Below are positions 33,593 through 44,500 of a DNA stretch of 64,000 bases, piece after piece. A program made the position numbers and the translations under genes. The stretch spans positions 62,001-126,000 of the forward strand of contig CAWHMS010000002.1 of the NCBI GenBank assembly GCA_963830495.1. Direction: 5' to 3'. Origin of the DNA: CAWHMS01 sp963830495. Lineage in GTDB: Bacteria > Actinomycetota > Actinomycetes > Propionibacteriales > Nocardioidaceae. Position 1 is the first letter of the stretch, and each line of letters starts with the position of its first letter. Below the pieces are notes generated by a model. That model searched no databases. It worked only from the letters and a program-made list of their open reading frames with translations, and was not told the DNA's origin.

Positions 33593-34686
33593 TCAGCCCT
33601 GGGACAGCTCCTGGGCAACGAGCTCGGCGATCTGCGCAGTGTTGAGCGCCGCACCCTTGCGCAGGTTGTCACCGCAGACGAAGAGGTCGAGGGTGTTGGG
33701 GAAGTCCAGTGCCTGCCGCAGCCGCCCTACGAAAGTCGGGTCCGAGCCCACCACGTCGGCGGGAGTCGGGAAGTCCAGCGTGCCGGGCTCGTCGATCACG
33801 ACCACGCTCGGTGCCTCGATGAGCGCGCGCCGGGCCTCATCGACCTTGATCTCGTGCTCGAACACCGCATGCACCGCCAGCGAGTGCGTCGTGACCACCG
33901 GCACCCGCACGCAGGTCGCCGACACCTTGAGTTCGGGGATGCCCAGGATCTTGCGCGACTCGTTGCGGACTTTCAGCTCCTCGCTCGACCAGCCGCCGTC
34001 CCTGACCGAGCCTGCCCACGGCACGACGTTGAGCGCCAGCGGTGACGGGAAGGGCGACTCGTCGTCGCCGAGCTTGTGTGCCACCGCTCGACGTACGTCA
34101 CCGGGCGCCTGCCCGAGCGAGCGGTCGCCGGCGACCACCTCCAGCTCGTCGTAAAGCCGATCGACGCCGGCTTGACCCGTGCCGGACGCCGCCTGGTACG
34201 ACGCCACCACCAGCTCCCGCAGACCCCAGCGGGAGCTGAGCGCGCCGAGCGCGTCCATCATGGTCAGCGTCGTGCAGTTGGGGTTGGCGATGATGCCGCG
34301 GGGACGGTTGCGCACCTGGGCAGGGTTGACCTCGGGTACGACGAGCGGCACGTCGGGCTCCATCCGGAACGCCCCGGAGTTGTCGACCGCCACCGCGCCC
34401 TTCGAGGCAGCGACGGGCGCCCACTGAGCCGAGATCTCGTCCGGTACGTCGAACATCGCCACGTCGACCCCGTCGAACACCTCCGGCGCCAGCTCCTGGA
34501 CGACCAGCTCCTCGCCGCGACACACCAGGGTGCGGCCCGCCGAGCGCGCCGACGCGACCAACCGGATCTCGCCCCACACGTCCCGGCGCTGCGACAGGAT
34601 CTCGAGCATCACCGTGCCCACCGCGCCCGTCGCTCCCACGACCGCCAGCGTCGGCTTGGTGTCGCGGCTGTCCTGGGTCTCCTGGG

Positions 34687-34690
<4 letters not shown>
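33593..34690 (-). CDS. asd: Aspartate-semialdehyde dehydrogenase
   Basis: 365 residues. Makes aspartate semialdehyde from aspartyl phosphate with NADPH, leading to Lys, Met, Thr and diaminopimelate for the wall. LAVVGATGAVGTVMLEILSQ is the NADPH motif, GIIANPNCTTLTMMDALGAL carries the catalytic Cys, and YQAASGTGQAGVDRLYDEL is the substrate region. ATG overlaps the lysC stop by 4 bp. Equivalent to Rv3708c. Confidence 0.96.
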
Positions 34691-35955
<1,265 letters not shown>

Positions 35956-36141
35956 CCGGCTCAACTCCTTCGACGAGGTGTGTCTGGTGCGGTGCGCTGA
36001 TTAGACCGGGTTTGAGTCTAGCGAGGCGGGCTCGGCCGATCCGGTGCGTTCCGCCGTGCGAGTCGGCCAGGCGCGCGCTCTCGACGAGTCGCCTCGCGGG
36101 CGAATGGGGCGGACGGTTGCAGGCCCTGACGTCGTACGTCG

Positions 36142-36726
36142 TCAGAGCTCTTGGGCCGCCGCCAGCCGAGCTGCTTCCCGCTCGCCGATCTCGCTCGCGT
36201 CGAGCCGGTCGTGCGAGACCACAGACAGCAGCGCCCGCAGCGCTGCGCTTGCCTCGGCACCCCAGCTCGACACGTAGGAGAACTGCCACCACCACAGCGC
36301 CTCTTGGGTCGAGCCCGCGCGGAAGTGCTGGAGCCCGTGCGCGATGTTCGCCGCCACGCCGGTCAGGTCGTCGGACAGCCGGGAGGTGACGAGTTCGGCC
36401 GGGTCGTAGGGGTCGAACACCTCGGTGTAGACGTCGACGCCTTCGAGCAGCGTGGCCAGCCGCTCGCGCATCTCGTCGAGGTCAGGGTCCGGACCGGCGT
36501 CGGGCTCGTACTCGTCGGTCGGCACGAAGTCGATCTGGACGCCAAGCCGAGCGCCCGCCAGCAGCAGCTGGGACACCTCGAGCAGCAGCAGCGGCACGAC
36601 GGTGCCACGCTCTTCGCTCCGGGCTATCTCGCGGAGCGCCAGCAGGAAGCTCTCCGTCTGGTCCGCGATGCCTTGCGCCAGGTCTTCCAGGTCGCTGCTC
36701 AGCGTCGGCCTCTCGTCACTTGTCAT
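36142..36726 (-). CDS. DUF5063 protein
   Basis: 194 residues. Acidic, helical, without membrane segments. LAQGIADQTESFLLALREIA opens the domain and ALWWWQFSYVSSWGAEASAA near the end, rich in Trp, is the most conserved part of DUF5063 as I know it. It overlaps recR by 11 bp, and the pairing of DUF5063 with recR-ybaB-dnaX is common in actinobacteria, hinting at a role in replication-linked repair; no function is known. The ATG at 36726 is preferred to a TTG one codon earlier. Confidence 0.8.
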   Translation of the reverse strand: MTSDERPTLSSDLEDLAQGIADQTESFLLALREIARSEERGTVVPLLLLEVSQLLLAGARLGVQIDFVPTDEYEPDAGPDPDLDEMRERLATLLEGVDVYTEVFDPYDPAELVTSRLSDDLTGVAANIAHGLQHFRAGSTQEALWWWQFSYVSSWGAEASAALRALLSVVSHDRLDASEIGEREAARLAAAQEL

Positions 36727-37318
36727 CAACGGACCGTCTCCCCTCGAACGCTCTCCCGAGCGTTACTTCGTCGGCGTACTCCAAATCTCCCCCGACCGGC
36801 AGCCCGCTGGCAAGCCTGGTCACCCGCAGGCCCATCGGCTTGAGCAGCCTGGTGAGGTACGTCGCCGTGGCCTCGCCCTCGAGATTGGGGTCGGTTGCCA
36901 AGATGACCTCGGTCACGGTGCCGTCGGCCAACCGTTGCATCAGCTCTTTGATGCGGAGCTCATCCGGGCCGATTCCCTCGATCGGGCTGATGGCCCCGCC
37001 GAGCACGTGGTAGCGGCCGCGGAACTCCCGCGTCCGCTCGACCGCGACGACGTCCTTGGGCTCCTCGACGACACAGATCAGCGCCGGATCGCGGCGCGGG
37101 TCACGGCAGATCTTGCACTCCTCGGCCTCGGCGACGTTGCCGCACACGGCGCAGAAGCGCACCCTGGCCTTGACCTCAAGCATCGCCTCGGCCAGCCGCT
37201 TCACGTCGACCTCGTCGGCTGCGAGCAGGTGAAACGCCATCCGCTGGGCGCTCTTCGGACCGATGCCCGGCAGTCGGCCGAGCTCGTCGATGAGGTCCTG
37301 GACCACGCCCTCGTACAA
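36716..37318 (-). CDS. recR: Recombination protein RecR
   Basis: 200 residues from TTG (MYEGVVQDL), the standard RecR N-terminus. Helix-hairpin-helix LGRLPGIGPKSAQRMAFHLL, zinc finger CAVCGNVAEAEECKIC (four Cys), Toprim domain starting ICVVEEPKDVVAVERTREF and ending with the Walker-like TDPNLEGEATATYL. Acts with RecF and RecO to load RecA at gaps. Between ybaB and the DUF5063 gene, equivalent to Rv3715c. Confidence 0.97.
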   Translation of the reverse strand: MYEGVVQDLIDELGRLPGIGPKSAQRMAFHLLAADEVDVKRLAEAMLEVKARVRFCAVCGNVAEAEECKICRDPRRDPALICVVEEPKDVVAVERTREFRGRYHVLGGAISPIEGIGPDELRIKELMQRLADGTVTEVILATDPNLEGEATATYLTRLLKPMGLRVTRLASGLPVGGDLEYADEVTLGRAFEGRRSVDDK

Positions 37319-37446
37319 ACCGTGCAGCCTCTCCGAAGAATCGAGCCGGATGAGCAGCCTAACCCGTGGGCATCCCCTGAGTTGTCAGACTCTGATACTG
37401 CTCTGGCGTCACCTGGTTCTGACGACGCCTGGCCGGGGCAGCTGGT

Positions 37447-37839
37447 TCAGAAGCCGAGTGAGTGGCGCGGTGGCTCCTCGTCGCCCGACGCGCTGCCGAG
37501 CACGCCGTCAAGTCCACCCTCGAGTGCTCCGCCGAAGCCTCCGGTGATCTCACCCATCTGTTCCGCCGCCTGCTGTTGCGCCGTCGCTGCGGCGTCGCGG
37601 ACCGCCGCCAGCACCAGGTCAGCGAGCGTCTCGGTGTCGTCAGGCTCGACGGCCTGCGGATCGATCACCAAGCCCACGAGCTCCCCGGTGCCCGACACGG
37701 TGGCGCGCACGAGGCCGCCGCCTGCCGTGCCGTCGACACGAGCCTCGGCAAGCTCCTGTTGGGCAGCGACGACGCGCTCCTGCATCTGTGCTGCCTGGCT
37801 CATCAGCGACTGCAGGTCGGGCATGCCTTCGGGAAGCAT
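37447..37839 (-). CDS. YbaB/EbfC nucleoid-associated protein
   Basis: 130 residues. The central SQAAQMQERVVAAQQELAEA coiled coil, then VSGTGELVGLVIDPQAVEPD and LADLVLAAVRDAAATAQQQA are the YbaB fold. The C-terminal 35 residues (GGFGGALEGGLDG and a charged tail) are low-complexity and variable. Binds DNA as a dimer. Lies between dnaX and recR, the classic dnaX-ybaB-recR order. Confidence 0.94.
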   Translation of the reverse strand: MLPEGMPDLQSLMSQAAQMQERVVAAQQELAEARVDGTAGGGLVRATVSGTGELVGLVIDPQAVEPDDTETLADLVLAAVRDAAATAQQQAAEQMGEITGGFGGALEGGLDGVLGSASGDEEPPRHSLGF

Positions 37840-37910
37840 CGGCTTCGGCTCCTGGGTGGGAGAGGCGTGAGGTCACCCGAGTCTGCCAGACCACGTCGCA
37901 GCGCGATCGA

Positions 37911-40025
37911 TCAGGGACTGTCGTCTTCGGCGATGACCTGAGCACCCAGCTCGCGGGCCAGCAACTCCTGGGAGCTGAGCTGGTTGTCGGGCACGACCTC
38001 GTCGTCGGCGCCGATCTCGCTCGGGTCGTGCTCGGGCGCCGTACGCTGCTCCCCGCCGTTGCGGGTACGACGAATCGCTCCCTTGGCTGCCTCCACGTCG
38101 GCTGACCGGGACACCTTGTGGTGACCGGACTCCTCGGCCCCAGGGGTGGACGCGGAGGAAGCGTCGGACGGCTCCTCGTCGGCGTGATCGTCCGACCCTG
38201 CCAGCGAGGCCGATGCGGTGTCACGCACGCCGGGGGCCGTCGGCATCGCGGCGGACGTGGCCGCGGGAGCCTGGTCGGAGCGACTCTGGCGTACGTCGCC
38301 GGACCCGTTGCTGCCGTCGCTGCCGCCGCTCACCGAGTCTCCCGGGCTCCCTCGCCCCATGGACCCGTCGATGATGGCCTCGACCTTCCAGTCGACGCCG
38401 AGCTCCTCGATCAGGGCCTCGCGCAGGTAGTCGTGGGAGCCGCTGCGGAGGAAGCTGTCGCGAGCTCCGGCGTTGACCATGCCGATCGTGATGACGCCAC
38501 CCGCGACGTCCTTGACCTGGGCATTCTGGCTGAGGAGCAGCCAGGCGTAGCGCTTCTTGCGCTTGACCCGGTCCATCACGCCCGGCCAGAGCCGGCGTAC
38601 GTCGACCAGGCCCAGGTCTCCCGCGGCTGACTGACCCCCCGCTGCAGGAGTGGCCGGGGTTGACGGGGCTGGTGGTCTCTCGCCTTCGGCTGGTTGTTCC
38701 GCTGGTGACTCCGGCAACGACGCAGGCAGCGGAGCCGGGTCGGCTGCCGCGGACATGACAGCCGCTGCAGGTGGCGGTCCAGGTGTCAGGCTCTCCTGGG
38801 CGGCGGCTGCTCCCGTCGCTGGAGTCGCACCCGACCCGGCGCCTTGAGCCGGGCCGACGACGGACAGACGGCGCTCCACCCGGTCCAACCGGCTGCCGAA
38901 ACCCTCGGCCGTGTCATCGAGCGCCGGCAGCAGGATGCGGGCGCACAGGATCTCCAGCAGCAGCCGGGGTGCGGTCGCCCCACGCATCTCCGTGAGGCCG
39001 GCACTGACCAGGTCGGCGGCGCGCGTGAGCTCGGCCCGGCCGAAGCGGCCTGCCTGGGCGGTGAGGCGGTCGGCTTGGTCGTCGGATACCTGGAGAAGGC
39101 CGCGATGCGCGGCGTCGGGCACCGCTGACACCACGACGAGGTCACGCAGTCGATGCAGCAGGTCCTCGGCGAAGCGGCGTGGATCCTGTCCGGTCTCGAC
39201 GACCTTCTCGATGACCCCGAAGAGGGTGGCTCCATCGTCGGCGGCGATGGCGTCGACGGCCTCGTCCAGCAGGCTGTCGGGGGTGTAGCCCAACAGCGCC
39301 GTGGCCAATGCATACGTGACACCGTCGCCGCTGGCGCCGCCGATGAGCTGGTCGAGCACTGACAGGGTGTCTCGCACCGAGCCTGCTCCCGCGCGGACGA
39401 GGAGCGGAACGACGGTCGGCTCGAGCGTCACACCCTCGCGCTGGCACAGCTGGTCGACGTACTCACCGAGCACCTTCGGCGGCACCAGACGGAAGGGGTA
39501 GTGGTGGGTGCGGGACTTGATCGTGCCGATGACCTTGTCAGGCTCGGTTGTGGCGAAGATGAAGCGTAGGTGGGATGGCGGCTCCTCCACGAGCTTGAGC
39601 AGCGCATTGAAGCCCTGCGTGGTCACCATGTGGGCCTCGTCGATGATGTAGACCTTGTAACGCGACTTCACCGGCGAGAAGAACGCGCGCTCGCGGAGGT
39701 CGCGGGCGTCGTCGACGCCGCCGTGACTGGCCGCGTCGATCTCGATCACGTCGATGGAGCCCGGGCCACCCCGGGCCAGCTCCCCGCAGGATTCGCACTC
39801 TCCACACGGTGTCGGTGTCGGTCCGGTCTCGCAGTTGAGTGCCCGGGCCATGATGCGGGCGCTGGTGGTCTTGCCGCAGCCGCGCGGACCCGAGAAGAGG
39901 TAGGCGTGGTTGACCCGGTTGTTGGCCAGCGCGTGGGAGAGCGGGGTGGTGACATGCTCCTGGCCGATCACCTCGGCGAAGGTGTCGGGGCGGTAGCGCC
40001 GGTAGAGCGCAAGGGGGGCATCCAC
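37911..40025 (-). CDS. dnaX: DNA polymerase III subunits gamma/tau
   Basis: 704 residues. GTG start gives VDAPLALYRRYRPDTFAEVI, the usual N-terminus; longer in-frame sequence is not conserved. Clamp-loader ATPase: HAYLFSGPRGCGKTTSARIM (Walker A), Zn finger Cys in CGECESCGELARG, VYIIDEAHMVTTQGFNALLK (Walker B), FIFATTEPDKVIGTIKSRTH (sensor 1). From about residue 400 a Pro/Ala-rich linker leads to the tau C-terminal domain (VKRKKRYAWLLLSQNAQ) that contacts the polymerase, then an unusually long Ser/Asp-rich tail of about 100 residues. First gene of the operon. Confidence 0.96.
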   Translation of the reverse strand: MDAPLALYRRYRPDTFAEVIGQEHVTTPLSHALANNRVNHAYLFSGPRGCGKTTSARIMARALNCETGPTPTPCGECESCGELARGGPGSIDVIEIDAASHGGVDDARDLRERAFFSPVKSRYKVYIIDEAHMVTTQGFNALLKLVEEPPSHLRFIFATTEPDKVIGTIKSRTHHYPFRLVPPKVLGEYVDQLCQREGVTLEPTVVPLLVRAGAGSVRDTLSVLDQLIGGASGDGVTYALATALLGYTPDSLLDEAVDAIAADDGATLFGVIEKVVETGQDPRRFAEDLLHRLRDLVVVSAVPDAAHRGLLQVSDDQADRLTAQAGRFGRAELTRAADLVSAGLTEMRGATAPRLLLEILCARILLPALDDTAEGFGSRLDRVERRLSVVGPAQGAGSGATPATGAAAAQESLTPGPPPAAAVMSAAADPAPLPASLPESPAEQPAEGERPPAPSTPATPAAGGQSAAGDLGLVDVRRLWPGVMDRVKRKKRYAWLLLSQNAQVKDVAGGVITIGMVNAGARDSFLRSGSHDYLREALIEELGVDWKVEAIIDGSMGRGSPGDSVSGGSDGSNGSGDVRQSRSDQAPAATSAAMPTAPGVRDTASASLAGSDDHADEEPSDASSASTPGAEESGHHKVSRSADVEAAKGAIRRTRNGGEQRTAPEHDPSEIGADDEVVPDNQLSSQELLARELGAQVIAEDDSP

Positions 40026-40189
40026 GAGTCCCGACCTTAGTTCACCGACCGGACACCCGACCAAGGCCGCCTGCCGCCCACGTCGTGACCCGACTGTCAC
40101 TGGCGACTGTCGGCGGGCGGGCCTAGCCTCGGCGGCAGCGAGGCAAACTTGCCGACGCACCGAAGAGCACCGCACCGAGGAGGAGAAGC

Positions 40190-40573
40190 ATGAGCGGCAA
40201 GGTCGTCCACTTCGAGGTTCCGGCTGACGACGCCGAGCGGGCGCACACGTTCTACCGCGAGGTGTTCGGGTGGCAGTTGCAGCCGATTCCCGAGGTCAAC
40301 TACACGATGGTGTCGACCGGACCGAGTGGCGAGCAGGGTCCGACCGAAGCCGGCTACATCAACGGCGGGCTGTTCGCCCGAGATGGCGAGGGACCGGGTT
40401 CCCCCCACCCGACGATCGTGGTCGACGTGGAGGACATCGATACCGCGCTCGGCCGGATCGAGCAAGCCGGCGGCAAGACGCACAGCGGCAAGATCGACGT
40501 GATGGGCATGGGCTGGGCGGCTTACTTCGTCGATCCGGAGGGCAATGTCATCGGGCTCTGGCAGAACGCCTGA
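40190..40573 (+). CDS. VOC (glyoxalase/bleomycin resistance) family protein
   Basis: 127 residues from ATG after GGAGGAG. One VOC module pair: VVHFEVPADDAERAHTFYRE and VFGWQLQPIPEVNY, then PTIVVDVEDIDTALGRIEQA, DVMGMGWAAYFVDPEGNVIG and LWQNA. The conserved His (6th from VVHFE) and Glu of DPEGN are in metal-ligand positions. Single-module proteins of this type form dimers; substrate unknown. Divergent from dnaX. Confidence 0.9.
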   Translation: MSGKVVHFEVPADDAERAHTFYREVFGWQLQPIPEVNYTMVSTGPSGEQGPTEAGYINGGLFARDGEGPGSPHPTIVVDVEDIDTALGRIEQAGGKTHSGKIDVMGMGWAAYFVDPEGNVIGLWQNA

Positions 40574-40579
40574 TCCTGC

Positions 40580-40593
40580 GCCGAACTTTCGGC
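40580..40593. terminator. Short hairpin between the VOC gene and SRP RNA
   Basis: GCCGAA-CT-TTCGGC, 7 bp after the VOC stop and 11 bp beyond the 3' end of the minus-strand SRP RNA; AAAA beside it supplies U residues for the minus-strand transcript reading TCTTTT. Probably serves both converging transcripts. Confidence 0.6.
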
Positions 40594-40603
40594 CGCGAAA
40601 AGA

Positions 40604-40687
40604 CCCCTCGTGTACCCGGCAGAGCTCACTTACCCTTGCTGCCTTCCGGCCCTGGGGGAGTTGGGCGAGATGCCGCCACACGAGGGG
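40604..40687 (-). ncRNA. ffs: Small signal recognition particle RNA (4.5S type)
   Basis: Ends pair perfectly (CCCCTCGTGT with ACACGAGGGG on the minus strand), closing a single long hairpin. The apical domain on the minus strand reads GGGCCGGAAGGCAGCAAGGG, containing the GGAA tetraloop and the symmetric and asymmetric loops (AGCAAG) that bind Ffh. It lies beside dnaX and tRNA-Ser, as in M. tuberculosis. Exact ends may extend by a few bases. Confidence 0.93.
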
Positions 40688-40696
40688 CTGGGCAGG

Positions 40697-40725
40697 ATTC
40701 TACGGGCTGCACGCCGTACGCCCAA
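40697..40725 (-). promoter_or_regulatory. Sigma-70-type promoter of the SRP RNA
   Basis: On the minus strand: -35 TTGGGC (40720-40725), 17-bp spacer, -10 TAGAAT (40697-40702), with a start expected near 40689, two bases before the RNA. Confidence 0.7.
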
Positions 40726-40998
40726 TCCTGGGCGGAGGTCGCCGTCCGGGACCGAAGCGGCCGTGGAAGCACGAAGCGCCCGCCGTGTTGCGCCGATCGT
40801 TCGAATTTGGGACTGCGGAATCGACAGATCCGCGCATGAGTAAGCCACCACGACGTACGCCCACCCTGGACGCTCCAGAGTGGGCAGCGTCGAGGTACCG
40901 CTGACCAGCCAGAGTCCCAGCCGCCAGCGGCGCAGTGTCCAGCCGCGCGGTGGCCGGCCGGTGCAGCGATCGATTTCGTAGCGGTACGAGCAAGGCGG
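40726..40998. other. Gap between SRP RNA promoter and tRNA-Ser
   Basis: No gene or clear structure is visible. Short frames are GC-rich and unlike protein. Confidence 0.5.
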
Positions 40999-41004
40999 TA
41001 GCCT
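40999..41004 (+). promoter_or_regulatory. Candidate -10 box of tRNA-Ser
   Basis: TAGCCT, seven bases before the tRNA 5' end, would give a transcript with almost no leader. A weak -35, TTTCGT, lies 22 bp further upstream. Confidence 0.35.
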
Positions 41005-41011
41005 CCTGCGC

Positions 41012-41100
41012 GGAGGATTCGCCTAGTGGCCTATGGCGCTCGCTTGGAAAGCGGGTTGGGTTAACAGCCCTCAGGGGTTCGAATCCCCTATCCTCCGCCA
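41012..41100 (+). tRNA. tRNA-Ser (anticodon GGA)
   Basis: Acceptor GGAGGAT/ATCCTCC, anticodon stem CTCGC/GCGGG with loop TTGGAAA (anticodon GGA, reading TCC), a long variable arm typical of tRNA-Ser (GTTGGGTTAACAGCCCTC), T arm GGGGTTCGAATCCCC, discriminator G, encoded CCA at 41098-41100. Its 3' 57 bp are repeated at 49057-49113. Confidence 0.97.
41044..41100 (+). repeat. Left attachment core (tRNA-Ser 3' half)
   Basis: 57 bp from the anticodon loop to CCA, identical to 49057-49113. Site-specific integration of an element into the tRNA gene leaves exactly this arrangement, with the tRNA kept whole on one side. Confidence 0.9.
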
Positions 41101-41576
41101 CGTGACGCGGGGCCTGACCTGCGAGAACGCCGGCCACGCCAGAAATGGGCTGCGTCGGCGTTCGTGGTCCGCGAGCCTCCTAGTCTCAGTTCTAGTCCCA
41201 GTTGATTCCGCACAAGGCGCCCGCCGGTACCGCCCGTTGGCCGCCGCATGAGGTCAGCCGGCGATGGTCCTGCACCGGTGATTGCTGCGCTCGTGAGGTC
41301 CGGGATTGCCGCAGTCAGCTCTGCGCCCGAACCCCTGAATGAGTCGCGACAGTCGGGCAGACTGGGCGGGTGCTTGCGACCGTGCCGATCACGAATGGTT
41401 CAGCAACCGACCTTCGCGTCCTCTTGCGCCCGCGCCGAGTGCGGGAGTTCATGGCGACGACCTCGGCAACACTATGGGCGCGCTGATCAGGATTGCTGCA
41501 GGCCGGCTCACCGACGCTGGCATGGTCGGCCGGTTGGGGCTGTGTCCTGGTCGCCCTGGCTTCGTGGGGGCATGAG
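41101..41576. other. Left end of island, non-coding
   Basis: Contains the paired arm-like repeats at 41180-41203. The 28 bp after the tRNA resemble the 28 bp after the right att copy (CTGACCTG and AGAAC at the same offset). From about 41210 to the regulator's start I see no supported gene. Confidence 0.5.
41180..41203 (+). repeat. Two abutting 12-bp arm-type repeats (left)
   Basis: CTAGTCTCAGTT directly followed by CTAGTCCCAGTT, 11 of 12 bases identical. The same element occurs near the right end of the island in the same orientation. This suits arm-binding sites of a tyrosine integrase. Confidence 0.65.
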
Positions 41577-44500
41577 GTGCTGATCCGGGTGTTGGGGACG
41601 GTTGCCGCCACCGATTCTGGGGCTGCGGTCCCGCTGCCCGGTGCAATACCGACGCGGATCTTGGCGCTGCTGACCACCAACCTCGCCTCGGGTCTGCGCA
41701 CCGATGCGCTCATCGACGGCGTCTGGGGCGATGCCGCCACCGATGCAGCGACCGCGACCCTACAGTCCCACGTGGCTCGGCTCCGGCGGGCGATCGGCGC
41801 CGGGCGGGTGGTGACGACGGCGTACGGGTATCGGCTCGCCCTGCCTCCTGCGGCACTCGATGCGCATCAGTTCGCCTCGCTCGCGGCCCGTGGTGCGGCG
41901 TTGCTGGCCGACGGCCGCCCGGACGAGGCCGCCAAGGTGCTGCGCGAGGCGCTGGCCCTGTGGCGTGGCGAGGCGTACGACGGCCTGGACGACTGCGAGC
42001 CGCTGGCCCGTGAACGGGCCCGGCTGGGCCAGCTGCGGTTCGACATGCTGCTCCGTCGCATCGAGGCCGACCTGGCCATCAGGCCCTCGGGGACCTTGGC
42101 CGCGGAGCTCGAGGAGCTCTTGGAGGACCATCCCACCCACGAGCGACTCTGGGCGCTACTGATGCGCGCCTGGCAGGCGGTGGGCGACACGGCTGCGGCG
42201 CTGGCCGTCTTCGGCCGGGCCCGCGCGCGACTGGTGGCCGAGCTGGGGATCGAGCCGGGGCCCGTGTTGCGGGCGGCCCAGGCTGCCATCCTGCACTCGG
42301 AGGGCGGTGCCGTGGCACCGAAGGCGGTCCGGCGTGGCGAGCGCCGCCAGGTCTCGGTCGTGGCTTTCAGCGAGTCCGACGCCGAGTCCGACGCCGACCC
42401 CGAGCAGGCCCAAACGACGCGGGAGAAGCTGGTGGCCCGGGTCGAGGAGGAGGTGGCGCGGCTGGACGGCGTTGTTGTGAGATCCCAAGGCACGCTGGCA
42501 TTGGCGGTTTTCGGGGCGGTGACCGCCCGGGAGGACGACGCCCGCCGTGCGCTGCTCTGCGGCCGCCGGATCGCCGACGCGTCCGGGGCCCGGGTCGGCA
42601 TCGCCTCGGGGGTCGCGCTGGTGACCTCTGGGCTCGACCAGCTCGGGGCGGTCGCCGACCGGGCCGTCGCGCACGTTGTCGCCGCCGGGCCGGGCGAGGT
42701 GGTCGCCGACCCCGAAGCATCGCGTGACCGGGCGGCCCCGGGTGAGCCCGTCCCGTTCGTCGGGCGCGCCGCGGAGTTGGCAAAGGTGACGACGGCAGTC
42801 AACGAGGCAGGCGGCCGCAGGCGGGCGGTGGTGGTGACGGTGGTCGCGGAGGCCGGTGTCGGCAAGACCCGCCTGGTCGCCGAGGTGCGCCGCAGGTTGG
42901 CCGGCGTCGACTGGTTCCAGGCTCAGTGCGACGCACTCGGGGAGCGGGGCGGCCTCGACCCCCTCGTCGACGCGCTACGCGAACGGGGTGCACCACTCCC
43001 GGCGCCTTCGTCCTCGCGGGCCGAGGCGATCGCCGTGTGGTCCGCGGCATTGTGCGCCCTCGCCCAGGTCAACGCGGCGGTGCTGTGCGTCGAGGACACG
43101 CACTGGGCGAGCGAGCTACTGCTGGACCTGCTCGACGCGCTGACCGCAGCCCCGGTACCGGCGCCGCTGGTCCTGCTCGTGACCGCGCGACCCGAAATCG
43201 AGGTACGACGGCCCGGGTGGCTGGCCTCGACGCACCTGGTGCGCGTGGCCGCGCTTGACGACCCCGAGGCCACCGAGCTGGTGGAGGCGGTCCTGGCCCA
43301 GGCAGGGGCCCACGACGCCGACCCAGCCGCGCTCGCTTCCGCGTCGGGAGGGGTGCCGCTGTTTGCCGTGGAGCTGGGCCGGGCCCTGACCGCAGACATC
43401 GACCATCGGATCCCTGAGCACCTGGGCGACCTGATGGCGGCGCGCATCGACAGTCTCGACCCCGACGCCCGCACCGTGCTCGCTGACGCCGCCATCGTCG
43501 GATCGACCTTCTGGGCCGAGACGATCGGAGCCCCCGAGGCAGCCCTGCACGTGCTGCTGCGCCGCGAGTTCATCCGTGCGGTGCGCCCTTCCAGCGTGCC
43601 CGGGTGCCAGGAATACCGCTTCCGCCACGACCTGATCCGGGATGCCGCCTACGGCCGTCTGCTCCGACCAGATCGGGCCGCGGGGCACCTCGCGGTCGCC
43701 CGATGGTGGCAGGGGTTGGCGCGAGATCAGTATGACGCCATCATCGCCGAGCATGCGTGGCTGGCCCATGAACTGTTCTGCGACGCGGGCCTGCCCGACG
43801 AGGCTGCCGGGCTCGCGCTGGCCGCGTCGCGGGCCGGAGCCTTCGCCGCCAGAGGAGTGGACACGGCAGCGGCCGTCACGTTCCTGCAGCGGGCGGCGGC
43901 CTTGCTCGAGGGGCAGCCGGGAGAGGCCGCCGTCCTGGTCGAGCTGGCCGAGGCGCTGTCGGAGAACCGCCTTCTGGAAGCCGCCGACGAGGTGATCCGC
44001 CGGGCCCGGGTCCTCCTTGATCCGATCGACGGGCGCAGCCGGCTCCGTGCGGTGTTCCTTTCCATCCAGCTCGACTTCGCGCTCGGCCGGCCCCAGGAGC
44101 CCGAGGTGATCGATCGGCTGCTCGCGGACTTCGCGGCAGGGCCGATCCATATCCAGGCCCTGGGCGTGCTCGCAGTGAGCCTCGTCATCGGTCAGACACC
44201 CGAGAGCTTCGCGCGAGCCATCGAGGTGTCCGACACAGCGATTGCAATGGCTCGCGCCATCGGCGATGAGGACGTCGCCGTGTTGTCGTTCGCCACCCGT
44301 GGACGCGCCCGGCTCGCCCTGGGGGACGAGCGTGGGCTGGCCGACATGGACCGCGCCCAGGAGCGCGGGCTTGGGCTGTTGCCGCCGTTCGTCGTGCTCG
44401 GCACCCGGCAGTGGTACGCCGGCGCCGCGCACCACTGGCAGGGGCCCCTGGCCGAACTGACGATCCGGGAGGGGTTGGAGGAGTACGCCTGGCGGACAGG

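Noticed and set aside
35956..36141. Lysine riboswitch before lysC
   Set aside because: No lysine-riboswitch-like structure is visible; only a short TAGAC/GTCTA stem and a possible -10 box were seen.
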